Assembly (NCBI RefSeq): GCF_000346465.2
Contig: NC_034009.1
Coordinates: 9,797,401 to 9,861,400 of the forward strand
Length of the DNA: 64,000 bases
Origin: Prunus persica
Taxonomy: Eukaryota; Streptophyta; Magnoliopsida; Rosales; Rosaceae
Reading direction: 5' to 3'
The translations under genes and the position numbers were made by a program. Below the pieces are notes generated by a model, which searched no databases, had not been told where the DNA came from, and worked only from the letters and a program-made list of their open reading frames with translations. The number at the start of each line of letters is the position of its first letter. Within the stretch, counting starts at the first letter, position 1. Of this stretch, positions 1 to 10,622 are shown in pieces.

Positions 1-937
1 CAGATGAAAGAGCCAATCTCAAGTTTCTCGGCTCATTACCAAACTCAGGCCATTTATCATCAAGAAGTTTCCAAGACGGGGAATCCGCCGGATGAGACAT
101 CTGACCGTCAATTGATTTTCTAGCAGCATGCCACCAAGTCAAACTCTTAGCTGTCTCATGTGATTGAAACATCCTTTTAAACCTTGGAATTGGGGGAAAA
201 TACCACACCACCTTCGCTGGCACACCCTCTTTCAAGATTGAATCTTTGCCTTCCTTCCACCTTGAGATACCACAAGTAGGACAATTAGTTGAATCCTCAT
301 ACTCCTTCCTATACAAGATGCAATCATTGGGGCATGCGTGCATTTTCTCATAACTCAGCCCCAATGCACACAAAGTCTTTTTAGCCTCATACATGGAGGT
401 TGGTATTGTATTTCCTTCTGGAAGCAAATCGCCTTGAAGTATCAATAATTCTGTAAAACAGACATCACTCATCCCATGTTTTGCCTTCAAATTATACAAC
501 TTCACTAATGCCGATAACTTCGTGTACTTTCTACAACCAGGGTACACTGGTTGATCTCCATCCCCAATCACATTGGCAAACTCATACGGATCCGAACCAA
601 AATCACCAAAATCATTATCATCCATATCAATTTCTTCAGACACAAAACTGTACCTACTATGGCCATCATCTTCTTCAACATTTCTACTAGCATTAGTAGT
701 TGCTTCCCAAGGTTCTCCGTGAAATGTCCAATTCTTATAGCTTTGGTCAATTCCATTAAAGTATAAGTGATCCCTTATAATTCCAACCCCAAACAACTTC
801 AAATTAACACATTTAACACATGGACAACGGATATGTGTTGTAGTTAGAAGATTTTCTACAGCAAAGTTCAAAAATGCTTCCACCCCAAATTCATATGCCT
901 TCGATCTTCTATCCGAGTGCATCCATGACTTATCCAT
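1..937 (-). CDS. CACTA TNP2-type transposase, N-terminal 312 codons (partial)
   Basis: An uninterrupted frame runs from an ATG at 937 to the window edge. The protein starts MDKSWMHSDRRS, the usual start of the plant transposase-associated domain, with a zinc-binding-like CPCVKCVN near residue 40. From about residue 150 comes the TNP2 head: YTKLSALVKLYNLKAKHGMSD, then SYEKMHACPNDCILYRKEYE and the NCPTCGISRW cysteine motif, then the VPAKVVWYFPPIPRFKRMF block. It stops at the edge just where the DDE-type catalytic region of this family would begin, so the catalytic residues cannot be judged. It acts in the nucleus on the element ends. No stop or frameshift is seen in the visible part, which suggests relatively recent activity. 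The start codon is the first ATG and matches family starts. Confidence 0.9.
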   Translation of the reverse strand, partial: MDKSWMHSDRRSKAYEFGVEAFLNFAVENLLTTTHIRCPCVKCVNLKLFGVGIIRDHLYFNGIDQSYKNWTFHGEPWEATTNASRNVEEDDGHSRYSFVSEEIDMDDNDFGDFGSDPYEFANVIGDGDQPVYPGCRKYTKLSALVKLYNLKAKHGMSDVCFTELLILQGDLLPEGNTIPTSMYEAKKTLCALGLSYEKMHACPNDCILYRKEYEDSTNCPTCGISRWKEGKDSILKEGVPAKVVWYFPPIPRFKRMFQSHETAKSLTWWHAARKSIDGQMSHPADSPSWKLLDDKWPEFGNEPRNLRLALSS

Positions 938-2920
938 CTCCGACACTATAACCTGTTATCTATAATAAAGTGAAAATACAGGCAATGACCATCACTATAG
1001 CAGATTATACAATGATCTAATCGCAAGTAATACACAACAGAGACGACGGGTTTTAAACAAAAATAGACGTATTTGGCATATATAGACGACGGATTTTCAA
1101 CAGACGTCGTCTATTATAAGTAATACAAACGACGGTTTATGAAAAAACCGTCGTGTATAAGTAATACAACGACGGTAGTTTAAAAAAACCGTCGTGTAAT
1201 CGTCGTCGTATGCCTTAAAATTCGTCGTGTCTCAGTTTATTTTCAAGAACACAAAACCCATTAAGAACACAACATATATATGAAACCAAGCAAGAAACCA
1301 ACATATACATGAAACCAAGCATGAAAACAATAAATCCATTCCCAATTCAACATAACATAGGGTGATTAAAAGATACGACAAAATTAAATCCATTCCCAAT
1401 TCAACATAACAGATAATGTAATCCATGAACCCATTAAACAGAAAATCCATGAACCCATACCTATAAGCACATTATTAACAGATCGCAAAGCATACACATA
1501 AAACCCTTGAACAAAACAACCTAATATCATTCAATGAATTTACAAGGGGAAGATAGGGTTTGTACTTACAGGTTGGACGAGCTCACAGATTCGACGGAGC
1601 CTGGAGAGTGCAACTTTTAATTAGAGCAGAAGTGAGAGAGCGAAATGTTATGTCGCGCGAAATCTGAAAATTTTAGGTTTCAGGGTTCGAAGTATAAGAA
1701 TAAGAGCCAAATCTAAAAAAATTTAGGTCGCGCGAAAATTTTTAGAGTTCGCGCGTTTTAAAACGTCGAAAGAAAAACCAAGGCGAAAGTTCTACACGTA
1801 CCGACGTAAATTTAATATTCCACGACGGAAAGTTCATTTTTCGGATTAAGAACGTAAGGCCGTTCATTTTGAAGCTTCATTTTTCGGATTAATTTTAAAT
1901 TTATTTTGAATTTTTTATATAACGACGACTGAAAAACCACGAAGGTGTTAAGAAATTAAAGACGTTGTAAATTATATAAACCGACTTACATATTAAAATG
2001 ACGTCGTTTAAAGCGTAAACCATGTCGTATGTTTTTCTGTACGACGTAAAATATGTATTCCACGACGCAACCACCGTCGTTAAAAATTAATACCCTAAAC
2101 CCATAAAACTAAATTATACAATTTAAAAAATTAAGTTTATAAAAGGTTTTATGGTTTTAAAGCCTAACATATACCCTAGACTACCCAAAAATTATACTTT
2201 AAAAATAAACCCCAATAAATAACAACCCTAATCTCTAAACCCTAGACTCTAAACCCTAAACCATAAAACTAGAAGTGATTTTATGACTCATCAAAATAAT
2301 TTTGTTTTGGATGGTCATTTTAAATTTTTGTTATTCAAAATGAATTTTTTCAAGGTTTATGTGGAAGAAAATATATCAATGACTTCATAGGAGTTGACTT
2401 TTCAATTTTCTGATTTATTTTAAATTTATTTTGAATATTTTGATATAAAAATAATAAAATATTCTTACCACAACAACAAACCACGTCGGTGTTAATAAAT
2501 TGTAGACGTTGTAAATTGTAATAGACTACTAAGTCGTTAAAATGACGTCGTTAAAATGAGAAACCATGGCGGCTATTTAACTATACGACGTAAAATATAT
2601 ATATCAACGACTTAACCGCTGTCGTTACATAAACGTCGTCGATGATACCCTGAACCCTTAAGAAATTGAAGATGTTGTAAACCATAAACGACTCAATTGT
2701 TCAAAGAACGTCGTCTAACTATATTTTTACGTCGTATTTGTTTAAAACACGAAACAACAAAATACGACGGTTTGTGACTTTATTAGGTCGTTGGAAAAGT
2801 ATTACACGTCGGTTAAGCAATTTGTATGTTTGTTTTTTTTTTAATTTAAGAAAACCTCAACAAATTTTTACATTACATATTATAGAGAAAATTTGTACAT
2901 TATACATAAATATCAAGTGT
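938..2920. repeat. CACTA internal spacer with dispersed CGACG/CGTCG motif
   Basis: No gene is visible between the two CACTA genes. The region holds many copies of ACGACG, CGTCGT and variants such as AACCGTCGT in both orientations (for example 1023-1210, 1795-2095, 2470-2790), embedded in AT-rich DNA. Around 2220-2270 there is a run of ccctaaacc/ctctaaacc triplicates that resembles plant telomere repeat units but is degenerate. In En/Spm the short repeats near the ends bind the element-coded TNPA protein; here a comparable binding function is inference. Confidence 0.6.
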
Positions 2921-5900
2921 TCAATAATTGCCCTGTTTAATAATTTGGAAAACAAACTCTGCCCATTCATTCCGGACTTCATCAATGGCTTCTTGGGGGT
3001 ATGAAGCTTCCTGGTTTCCCTTGGCATACTGCATAAACAATGACTATTAGGGTTTATAAATAAAAAGAAATTCAATCACAGACGACGATATTTTTCATAA
3101 CCGACGTAGTATATCCATTCAACGACGTTAATTTTACATGACCGTCGTTGATAATACAAAAAACGACGTGAAATGTATGAAGGTAATTTCTTCTTACCTT
3201 ATTCTCAAACCCCAAGGAAGGATCCATGATGATGTCCCTCATGAAGCGCATCACATAATACCCGCATTCGACATTGCTGGGTTGCTTTGGTGTGCCTGAG
3301 AGAGTTTTCCAAATTACATTTTTACGTCCTGCTCGGCCTATGTGGGTATTATATATTTTTAAAGCACTGTTCACGATGTTTTTCGCCTCTTCGTCGACCA
3401 CACGATGACCTGGCAGAGGATCCAGAAAATAGACGGTCTCCTTCTTTGCTCTTACAATCAGCAAGATCCAATGACGGCTGCACAAAATTAATATAAAAAC
3501 GACGGTTATTTACAAAAACGACGTATTATAGTATTTCACACGACGAAATAAAGTAGATAACGACGACATTATATATTTATCACGACGACAAATAAATACC
3601 GACGTGGTTAGTAGTTTCAAACGACTAAATAAAATAAAACACCGACGTGGTTAGTTTATAAGCTGTCATTTATTGAAAATCATAAAAACAAAATCCTAAG
3701 GAGACTAACCCTGGATTGTAAGGCATCATGAAAAGCTGTTCACCGTCTGTCTTCTGAAGTCGAGCTGCTACCAATCGTGATCTTTCAGTTATTGTGCCAG
3801 AGTTGGCACTAATGTAGCAGGGTCAATAAAGCCAACCATGCTGCACATATTGGCTTGTTTCAAAACATCGTGTAAGTACCTAAATACATAAAATAATATA
3901 AACAAGTCAGCAAAAACAAACACGACGGTTATGTATAAAAAAACGACGTATTATAATATTTCACACGACGTACTGAAATAGATAAGGACGTTATAATATA
4001 TTTATCACGACGGTAGTTAGTTAAGACGATGCAATATATAAACCAACGAGTTATTATCTTAGAAGTACAAACCTCATATATACAGCCAATACAGTAGCTC
4101 CAATTTCTTCCATGCCTGCAAATTGTGCAATATCTTCAGGCAGGAGGAAGGTATCGCGCTCACCACCAAACACCTCCTTATCAATTGTAAATTGGAGTGT
4201 CTTATCCTCAGGCAGGAGTGTCGTTTCCACAAAACGACAAAGGGTTTTTAAAGAAGATGGCGCCTCCATATTTGAATAAGCACCAACTTCAATAACCTAT
4301 TTAAAGAAATAAAAAAAATGACGTGGTAATTCAATAAAGACGACGGTTTAAGGAATAAAACGTCGTCTTAAAAATATTTAAACGACGGTAAAAAAACTGT
4401 CGTGGTAATTCAATAAAGACGACGGTTTTATGAATAAAGCGTCGTCTGAAACCATTTAAACGACGGTGCAAAAACCGTCGTTTAAATATTTTATTACGTC
4501 TTAAAAAAAGTCCGCCGTCTAAGTTTTAAACAAACGACGGATTAAATAAAAATATCGACGTCTGAAATTTTGAAAAACAAATAAAAAAGGCAAAGTTATG
4601 TGAACATACCTTGTCGTCATGCTTTTCTTCATCTTCTTTCTCCTTTTCTTCTTCCTTCTCTTCATCTCTTTTTTCTTCTTCCTTCTCTTCATCTGGCTGA
4701 TGTTTCCCCATTTTGGCAGTATCATCCTCCAAATGTATGGATCTCACATCACCTCCAGAGCAGCTAGCTTTGTCAGACATTGGATTTTTGGGGCTTTGGC
4801 TAATTCTTGGTTTAAGCATGCTTGGATCAAAATTGGGAATTAATTGGGAAAGCTGACTCAGGAAATGCTCCCTCTCAGCCTCTACCAATTGTTTTGTCCT
4901 AGCCTCCATCCTTAAGGCCTCTTCCCTTGCCTTAGCCTCCATCTTTTTAGTCTCTTCTTGAAGGAGAACTCTTAAACTGTCCTTCAAACGGTCGTCAAAG
5001 CTCACCCTCTGTGGTTTGGGCAAATTGAAATATTGCCTTGGGGAAACACCAGCACCAACTCCCCTCAGTCTGCCTGGATGCTCGGGGCCCAAAGCCATGG
5101 TCAGCACATCATTGCTGCCATCTACTCTGACTTTGCCTTCCGAGACTTGTTTCTGCAATTCATCCTAAAAAAAAGATAAACAAAAAAACACACGACGGTT
5201 ATTTATGTACAAACGACGTATTATATAATTTCACACGACGCAATAACGTATAAACCGACGTTATTATAACTTATCACGACGGTAGTTATACCGACGTGGT
5301 TATTTATTTAAAACGAAGAAATGAATAAACAACCGACGTCTTATGTTATAATTAAAGATAACAGAGTAGTGATTCCTATTTAGACCGTTAACGACGTTTT
5401 TAAAAAAGTTTCGACGTGGTAATATCATTCACACGACGCGAAAATGAACCACCGACGTCTTATGCTATAATTACAGAAAACATAGTAGTGATTCCTATTT
5501 AGACCTTTAACGACGTTTTTAAAAACTTTTCGACGTGGTAATATCATTCACACGACGAAAAATATAACATACGACGTAATAAGAATAATTCACAGTTTAA
5601 TAAAAATTTAAAACAGAGTGATAGTAGGCTTACAATTAATTTTGCTTTCTCTGCCACCTTTGGATCAGGGATGTTACCATGTTTGTCCTGTCTAGCTCTC
5701 TTCCATAAGGTAGATCGATCAATTTCTACCCCAGGCATGGTTTCCTCCAATTGATCCTCCAATCCAGCATATCCTTTTCGAGACAATCGATGATTGTACT
5801 CGAGTTTCTCCCTAATCTGTGCATGTTGAGAATGCACAGACTCAAAATCTTTGGATAGCCTTGAAGCTACAAAGGCATCCCATTGTGCTTTCTCTATGAA

Positions 5901-6443
5901 TTTATATGTTTCAGGGGGTTGGCTTAATTTCTCCCTGTCATTGGTGTATGGAAGGATATAATGCCTCGTTAGTGTAGACTTGAAATCCTTCCATTTCTTG
6001 GAAGCAGAAGCTAAAACAGAGGTCTTGCCCCCTTGGCCTACGACAAAAGCCATGTCAACTGCTTCCCAAATCTGCTCCTTTATATCCTTGGGGATTTGGG
6101 ACCATTTCTTGTCCACAAGTGGGATCCTGGAGCGTGCCAACACACCAATATACGACTGCATCTCAATATGTGCTTGGCCAACACCTTTCCCCCTTTTATT
6201 GTACTCAACAATTGGCCTCAGTTTCTGAAGCTTTCTCTTCACAACACGAGGCATTGTGCTCATACCTCGACCAGTCTTTGAATCATCTGAGATTGTTGTC
6301 TGGCTGGTTTGTTCTGTCTCAGCAGATGATGAAGCAAACTTCATCTTCTTCGAAGACTTCATCTCCTTCGAAGACTTGTCTTGAGGAGCTACCATTCCAA
6401 GCTTCTTGGAGCCAGAATCCTTAGTTTGTTGTTGAGAAACCAT
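2921..6443 (-). CDS. CACTA accessory gene: En/Spm transposase-like domain plus Ulp1-like (C48) protease, one frameshift
   Basis: Six exons can be placed by splice sites and frame: 5634-6443, 4610-5164, 4073-4296, 3710-3879, 3198-3477 and 2921-3028. Exon 1 (270 codons) has a basic Ser/Lys-rich head and the plant En/Spm (Transposase_24-like) region ending near FESVHSQHAQIREKLEYN. Exon 2 holds a Glu/Arg-rich coiled-coil-like stretch and an acidic Lys/Glu tail. Exons 4-6 form a Ulp1-like cysteine protease: HW in GRHWILLIV, Asp in FLDPLPGH, Gln in KQPSNVECG and Cys in ECGYYVMRFM, ending EVRNEWAEFVF and a short tail. Exon phases all agree except exon 4, which is one base short; the reading frame breaks near 3808-3811. 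The introns are filled with the CGACG repeat. Such fusions are known in plant CACTA elements; the protease role in transposition is not established. Possibly a near-functional copy. Confidence 0.82.
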
Positions 6444-8085
6444 TTTAACAGACAAAACTGCAAGTGAAAATATTTCAGGAAAACATTAAGAACACAAACG
6501 ACGGTATTAAAAAAATACGACGTATGATATGATTTTAGACGACGCAATGAAATAATCTCAGACGTAATAAATGTTTAAAACCATTATTTATATAACGTCG
6601 TGGTATATATGTTCACACGACGTCAATAGTAATACACCGTCGTGGTAAACTATTATTTATATAACGTCGTGGTATTTATGTTCATACGACGTCAATAGTA
6701 ATACACCGTCGTGGTATTAACATTCACACGACGTAAAACAATAAGATATTTTGTCGTCTATATTAGATACCAACCCTAGTTTCTTTTTCTTTATATTTTA
6801 TCAAATAAGGGAAAAACAAAAACCATTGTTCAGCGAAATCAAACCTGCAATTAAACAAGCGTATAAAAAAATACTATTATTTTAAAAACAACTTTGTCAA
6901 TTTTCAGACGACGCTAGAACAACTGACGAACCGTCGTGGTCTACCGTCGTCTTATTTAGTTGATGTAGTTGTCTTCAAAGTTGGAAACTTTCTCTCTTTG
7001 TCTGTATATTTTATCAAACTTGGAAAGAAGTAAAATGATTTTGGCCAGAAAAAAGGTAAAAAGATTTTTCAAACAAAAAACGTATGAGCATGCAAAACAG
7101 TAACCAAAATAGTGAAAATGAAAGCTTACCTTTTGCGTGCAATGAAAGCAAGAGGAAGATGATCGATGTTTAAGTTCAGAGACGACGAAGAAGACGAGAG
7201 GAAGACGATGAGAAACTCTGACAATGCTCTGACAAGGAAAAAAGACGAAAAGGTTTCTCTGGGAGATTGAAATTTTTAATCGGGTTTGGAAACAGTGCAT
7301 GTGTAAGTCGAAAAGTTGCTTACATATAAAACCATTTCAAAAAAATAATACGGCGGTTACATTTAACTACGTCGTTTTTAACTAACACGACGCAATATTT
7401 TTCGTTCGACGTGGAATCATTTCATTTAACGTCGTTAGGTTTAATATAACCGACGTGGATTTTAATTTTTAAATTATGAATAGAATTTTTTTTCCCGTGA
7501 CCTTTCAGTTTATTTTTCAATTACAGTGCGTTATAAATAGAGTTTTCTTTCCGGAGGAAATTTAAAACGAAGGAAATTAATATTCTGCAATATGTAAAGT
7601 TTCTTTTTTGGATGACAGATTTAAATAAAATAAGAATATAAAAACAACAAATGTGTAAGTCAAGTAGACGAAAAGTTGCTTACATATAAAACCATTTCAA
7701 AAAAATAATACGGCGGTTACATATAACTACGACGTATAAATTACAAAATACGACGGTACATTTAACTTCGGACGTGGTAAATAAATACGACAGTAGTTTG
7801 TAGGTACCGTCGTAGTAAACTCAAAAATTAAAGTACATAAGTAATAACTCGCGTCATGGTATATTATTTAACACGTCGTTTTTATTAATTTACCGACGTG
7901 GATTTCTGTAATATACGTCGATCATACCGACATTGATTTTACAATTTAAACGGCGGTTTTTTTGTAAGGACCGCCGGTGGTTTTAAAAATTTATTCTATA
8001 AATTTGTCGCTTTCATTCATTTTCGGTTTACATTTAAGGTTCCAAGTTCTTCCTCTCTCAGTCTCTCATGTCTCAAAGACAATAA
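6444..8085. other. CACTA 5' region of the accessory gene, no gene recognised
   Basis: This stretch lies upstream (minus strand) of the accessory gene and probably contains its promoter and 5' leader. The CGACG motif is dense at 6495-6760, 6905-6955 and 7345-7450. A segment near 7310-7460 is repeated almost exactly at 7670-7760 (shared agtcgaaaagttgcttacatat start), an internal duplication. The segment at 7485-7570 also resembles 8690-8790 (tttttttcccgt...ctttcccgaggaaattta), another internal duplication. I recognise no coding sequence. Confidence 0.5.
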
Positions 8086-8498
8086 TTTGGATGTTTTCTC
8101 AAAGAGAAATTGAGCTTACTCGCATCAAATATATGTCCACAAGAAGAAGCTTGTCAACTAGCCTTCTCACTTCCTTGATCAAGCCTGATAGGACACTTAG
8201 TGCTTCTGAATACTCCTTGCTTTCCATCAAAAGAGATGCAAGCCTGGCCTCCACTCGCTGTCGAAGGAAATTTCGCTTCTCAGGGAAATCTGAAGATCAG
8301 ATGTGCCTGATCCTCTGCTTGATTTTCTTGCCTAAGAAGATCCGTCGGATTTATTGTGATAGCCTCTTCCTTTATCCGTAGAGCTTCAGAAGAAGAAGAT
8401 GGGTTTCAAGAATGCGATAAAGAATAGAAATGGCTTCAGATGGCCTCTAAAGCATGAGCAATTGAATCAGTAGTTTCTGGGAGATATGATGAAGACAT
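8086..8498 (-). pseudogene. RPN6: Captured fragment of 26S proteasome subunit RPN6 (PSMD11 family)
   Basis: Reading the minus strand from an ATG at 8498 gives MSSSYLPETTDSIAHALEA, then after frame changes PSSSSEALRIKEEAIT, NPTDLLRQENQAED, GTSDLQISL, EKRNFLRQRVEARLASLLM, ESKEYSEALSVLSGLIKEVR and DKLLLVDI, ending in SLRKHP. These are the N-terminal blocks of plant RPN6 in correct order. Between ENQAED and GTSDLQISL some 60 residues of the normal protein are missing, and several stops and shifts occur, so it cannot encode a working subunit. It sits inside the CACTA element between the accessory gene promoter and the terminus, the usual place for transduplicated host gene pieces. RPN6 itself is a lid subunit that bridges the proteasome regulatory and core particles. 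The capture is inferred from position; identity is strong. Confidence 0.85.
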
Positions 8499-9567
8499 TG
8501 TCAATGCTTTGAACTACACAAGTCCTGCAGAAAGATATATTAAAGAAACTGAAACAACGGCGGTTTTCTGTTCTACCGTCGTCTTTTCTCGTCGTCTATA
8601 TTAAGTTAAGATGGCGGTAGATTTATAATTACCGACGTAGATTATTTTGTTAAACGTCGTTAAGTGTACTACAACCGACGTGGATTTTAATTTTAAATTA
8701 TAAATAGAGTTTTTTTTCCCGTATTCTTTCAGTTTTAGTTTTCAATTCCAAAGCGTGATAAATAGATTTTTCTTTCCCGAGGAAATTTAAAATGAGGGAA
8801 ATTAATGTTCTAGAATTTGTAAACTAACACGACGCAATATTTGCAAATATGTGTCATCTGTTAAGATTATGATGTGGAACAGAGTTCCATCTGGTAAGAT
8901 TTCGTAACCCTTGGGATCTCAGACAAAACTGATTATGTCGGCGGTGTTCTATATAAACCGTCGTGGTTATTTCAATTCTTGTCATTAAGTAGATCTACCG
9001 ACGTAGGATAAGAAAATCAAAGAAAAAAATTGTTAACAAAAATTCTTATTAAGACGACCGTTAAAATTAAAGGTACGACGTATAAAATGAATAAATACGA
9101 CGATAAATTTTATTGTACGATTTAAAGATAACGTCGTAGAACTATACGAGAATGACGTCGATATATTTATATTTTCCGTCGTTGTAAATTAATTTAATAC
9201 GGCGATATTTTGTATTTTAAAGCCGTGGATTTGTTTGTAATTATACGGCGTCTTATACGAAAACCTCGTCGTGTTATTTTATGAGTAAAAACGGCAGTTT
9301 TTATTGAAATCGTCGTCTTTACTTTCTACGTCGGTCGATTCATAACTTCTGCCGTTCTTTGTTGGCATTGATTTTACACTGCGGAAATCTGTTTCAAATA
9401 GACGTCGGTTGTTTAATTATGTACGTCGTTGTTTTTGAACAGCCATTTGAAACTCCATTTTTAGTTGTCTAAGGTTGTATTACACGACGGTGTTTTTAGA
9501 ACCGTCGTCTTTTTATAAACCACGACGGTTTTCACTTAGACCGTCGTTGTTTTCTGGTCGTCTTTTT
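8499..9567. repeat. CACTA subterminal repeat region
   Basis: Approaching the terminus the CGACG/CGTCG motif becomes frequent and often paired as inverted units, for example accgtcgtct next to acgacggt at 9485-9560. The spacing is irregular, a few tens of bases, in AT-rich DNA. In CACTA elements this zone of several hundred bases is where the element-coded binding protein assembles; the role here is inferred. No coding sequence is seen. Confidence 0.75.
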
Positions 9568-9584
9568 CACTTTTTGTAGTAGTG
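9568..9584 (-). repeat. CACTA terminal inverted repeat (right end of element)
   Basis: The plus strand reads cactttttgtagtagtg, i.e. CACTACTACAAAAAGTG on the minus strand, a perfect CACTA-type terminus. It is immediately followed by the non-repetitive LINE-like sequence, marking the insertion boundary. Confidence 0.93.
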
Positions 9585-9592
9585 ATCATTTC

Positions 9593-10190
9593 ATGTACAC
9601 CGTTGTACGAACTTGCACCTCGCACAACATGTCTTTTTTTCGGTTGAAATTGGCTGCGGAGATAACAAGGGGAGATGCTTACTTCCTAAGAATTGGTACT
9701 TGGTGCCCCCCCTTCTGCCAGAAAATAAAAATAAATATTGATGTAGCCTCGTATGCTGAATCACAACGAGGTGGCATTGGATTAATTGCTAGAGATAATC
9801 TCGGATCTTTTATTGCAGCCAAGGCGTGTCCATGTAAGGCAAATTCAGCGTTGGAATTGGAAGCTATGGGTGTTGTAGAAACGTGTTCCTTTGCTATTGA
9901 GCATCAATTCTACCAGGTTCAGTTTGTGATGGATTGTAGAGAGGTTATTCGTAGAGGACAAGGACATATTTCGAGAGGTCGGTAGGAGTTATATTCTTTC
10001 CTCCGCAAGATTAAGGAGCAACGCTGGGCTTAGTATTCAAGAGCAGCTAATGTGGTAGTAGATCACAGTGCGACTCTGGCAAGTGTGAGGATGAGCGTTG
10101 TGACCTGGGTCATCAAATCGAGACGGGATCTCTCTGTCCCCAATTTCCATGTCCCTTTGGAGCATTTTCACTCTTTTTTTTTTTAAAATG
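9593..10190 (+). pseudogene. RNase H-like domain remnant of a non-LTR retrotransposon (LINE)
   Basis: A 130-codon frame contains KINIDVASYAESQRGGIGLI, ALELEAMGVVETC and VQFVMDCREVIRRGQG: the Asp, Glu and Asp of the plant RVT_3/RNase H fold are present in order. After a frameshift/stop near 9985 the sequence goes on with SRAANVVVDHSATLASVRMS and VVTWVIKSRRDLSVPNFH, the usual RNase H C-terminal block of plant LINE-type ORFs. No reverse transcriptase is present, so this is a 5'-truncated remnant. It abuts the CACTA terminus, so the CACTA element probably inserted into or beside it. Confidence 0.75.
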
Positions 10191-10622
10191 TAAAAAAGGC
10201 AAGATGAGGCAATAGTTGGTACTATTCACATGAATAGTGTCTACCATAGCAATTTTTTTTGTTGGTTTTCCACCCATTGTCATGGCAACTCAAAGGCAAC
10301 TACTATTCACATGAGGTATGAAGAGGAAGAATTTGTATATAGTTTTGGTATGGGAAGTGAGAAATATGGCAAGGTATTTAAAAAAAAATTCGGAAAATTT
10401 TGGTATTTTGTCAAATTTTTTTGAATTGCCGACATCATGACGTCAGACATTGTCACAGCCCTCACACAACATCTCAAACTGTTCTTTGTCGTTTTCTAGT
10501 GCACCCGTGATTAACAGTAGCGTCACGTTCCTTTATATCCTTTCAGTTGTCGGCAACAAGCACTCCTCATGCAACCACCCAAACCACCAACCCACCATCA
10601 TAAAACATAAACCAGAGAATTG
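10191..10622. promoter_or_regulatory. EH1 5' flank
   Basis: This is the region upstream of EH1. A short imperfect repeat ctattcacatgaatagt occurs at 10224-10240 and a related actattcacatga at 10301-10313; the same motif reappears at 16271-16287 before the EH2 upstream block. The EH2 promoter signature (G-box, TATATAAATA) is only degenerate here: gtgcacccgtgattaac near 10499 replaces the ACACGTGATTAAC form, and a weak ttatatcc lies near 10532. Transcription start is not determined. Confidence 0.4.

Larger units (their letters stand above)
1..9584 (-). mobile_element. CACTA (En/Spm) DNA transposon, partial, left end outside window
   Basis: The sequence shows a minus-strand terminus CACTACTACAAAAAGTG at 9568-9584, the classic CACTA end, followed outside by a possible 3-bp target site (atc, 9585-9587). 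Inside are two genes on the minus strand typical of the superfamily: a TNP2-type transposase cut by the window start and an En/Spm-type accessory gene with a Ulp1-like protease end. A short motif around CGACG/CGTCG recurs in spacers, introns and the subterminal zone. A fragment of the host RPN6 gene is also carried. The opposite terminus and its target duplication are not in the window, so total length is unknown (at least 9.6 kb). Family assignment is confident; whether it is still mobile is inference. Confidence 0.93.

Noticed and set aside
2220..2275. Interstitial telomere-like repeats (ctctaaaccctag)
   Set aside because: Only a few degenerate units inside a transposon; similar ccctaaa runs occur by chance in AT-rich plant DNA.
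4519..4843. Lys- or Phe-rich frames around 4519-4843
   Set aside because: Shadows of the acidic Lys/Glu tail in exon 2 of the CACTA accessory gene.
7977..8381. 134-codon plus-strand frame
   Set aside because: It is the antisense shadow of the captured RPN6 fragment on the minus strand.
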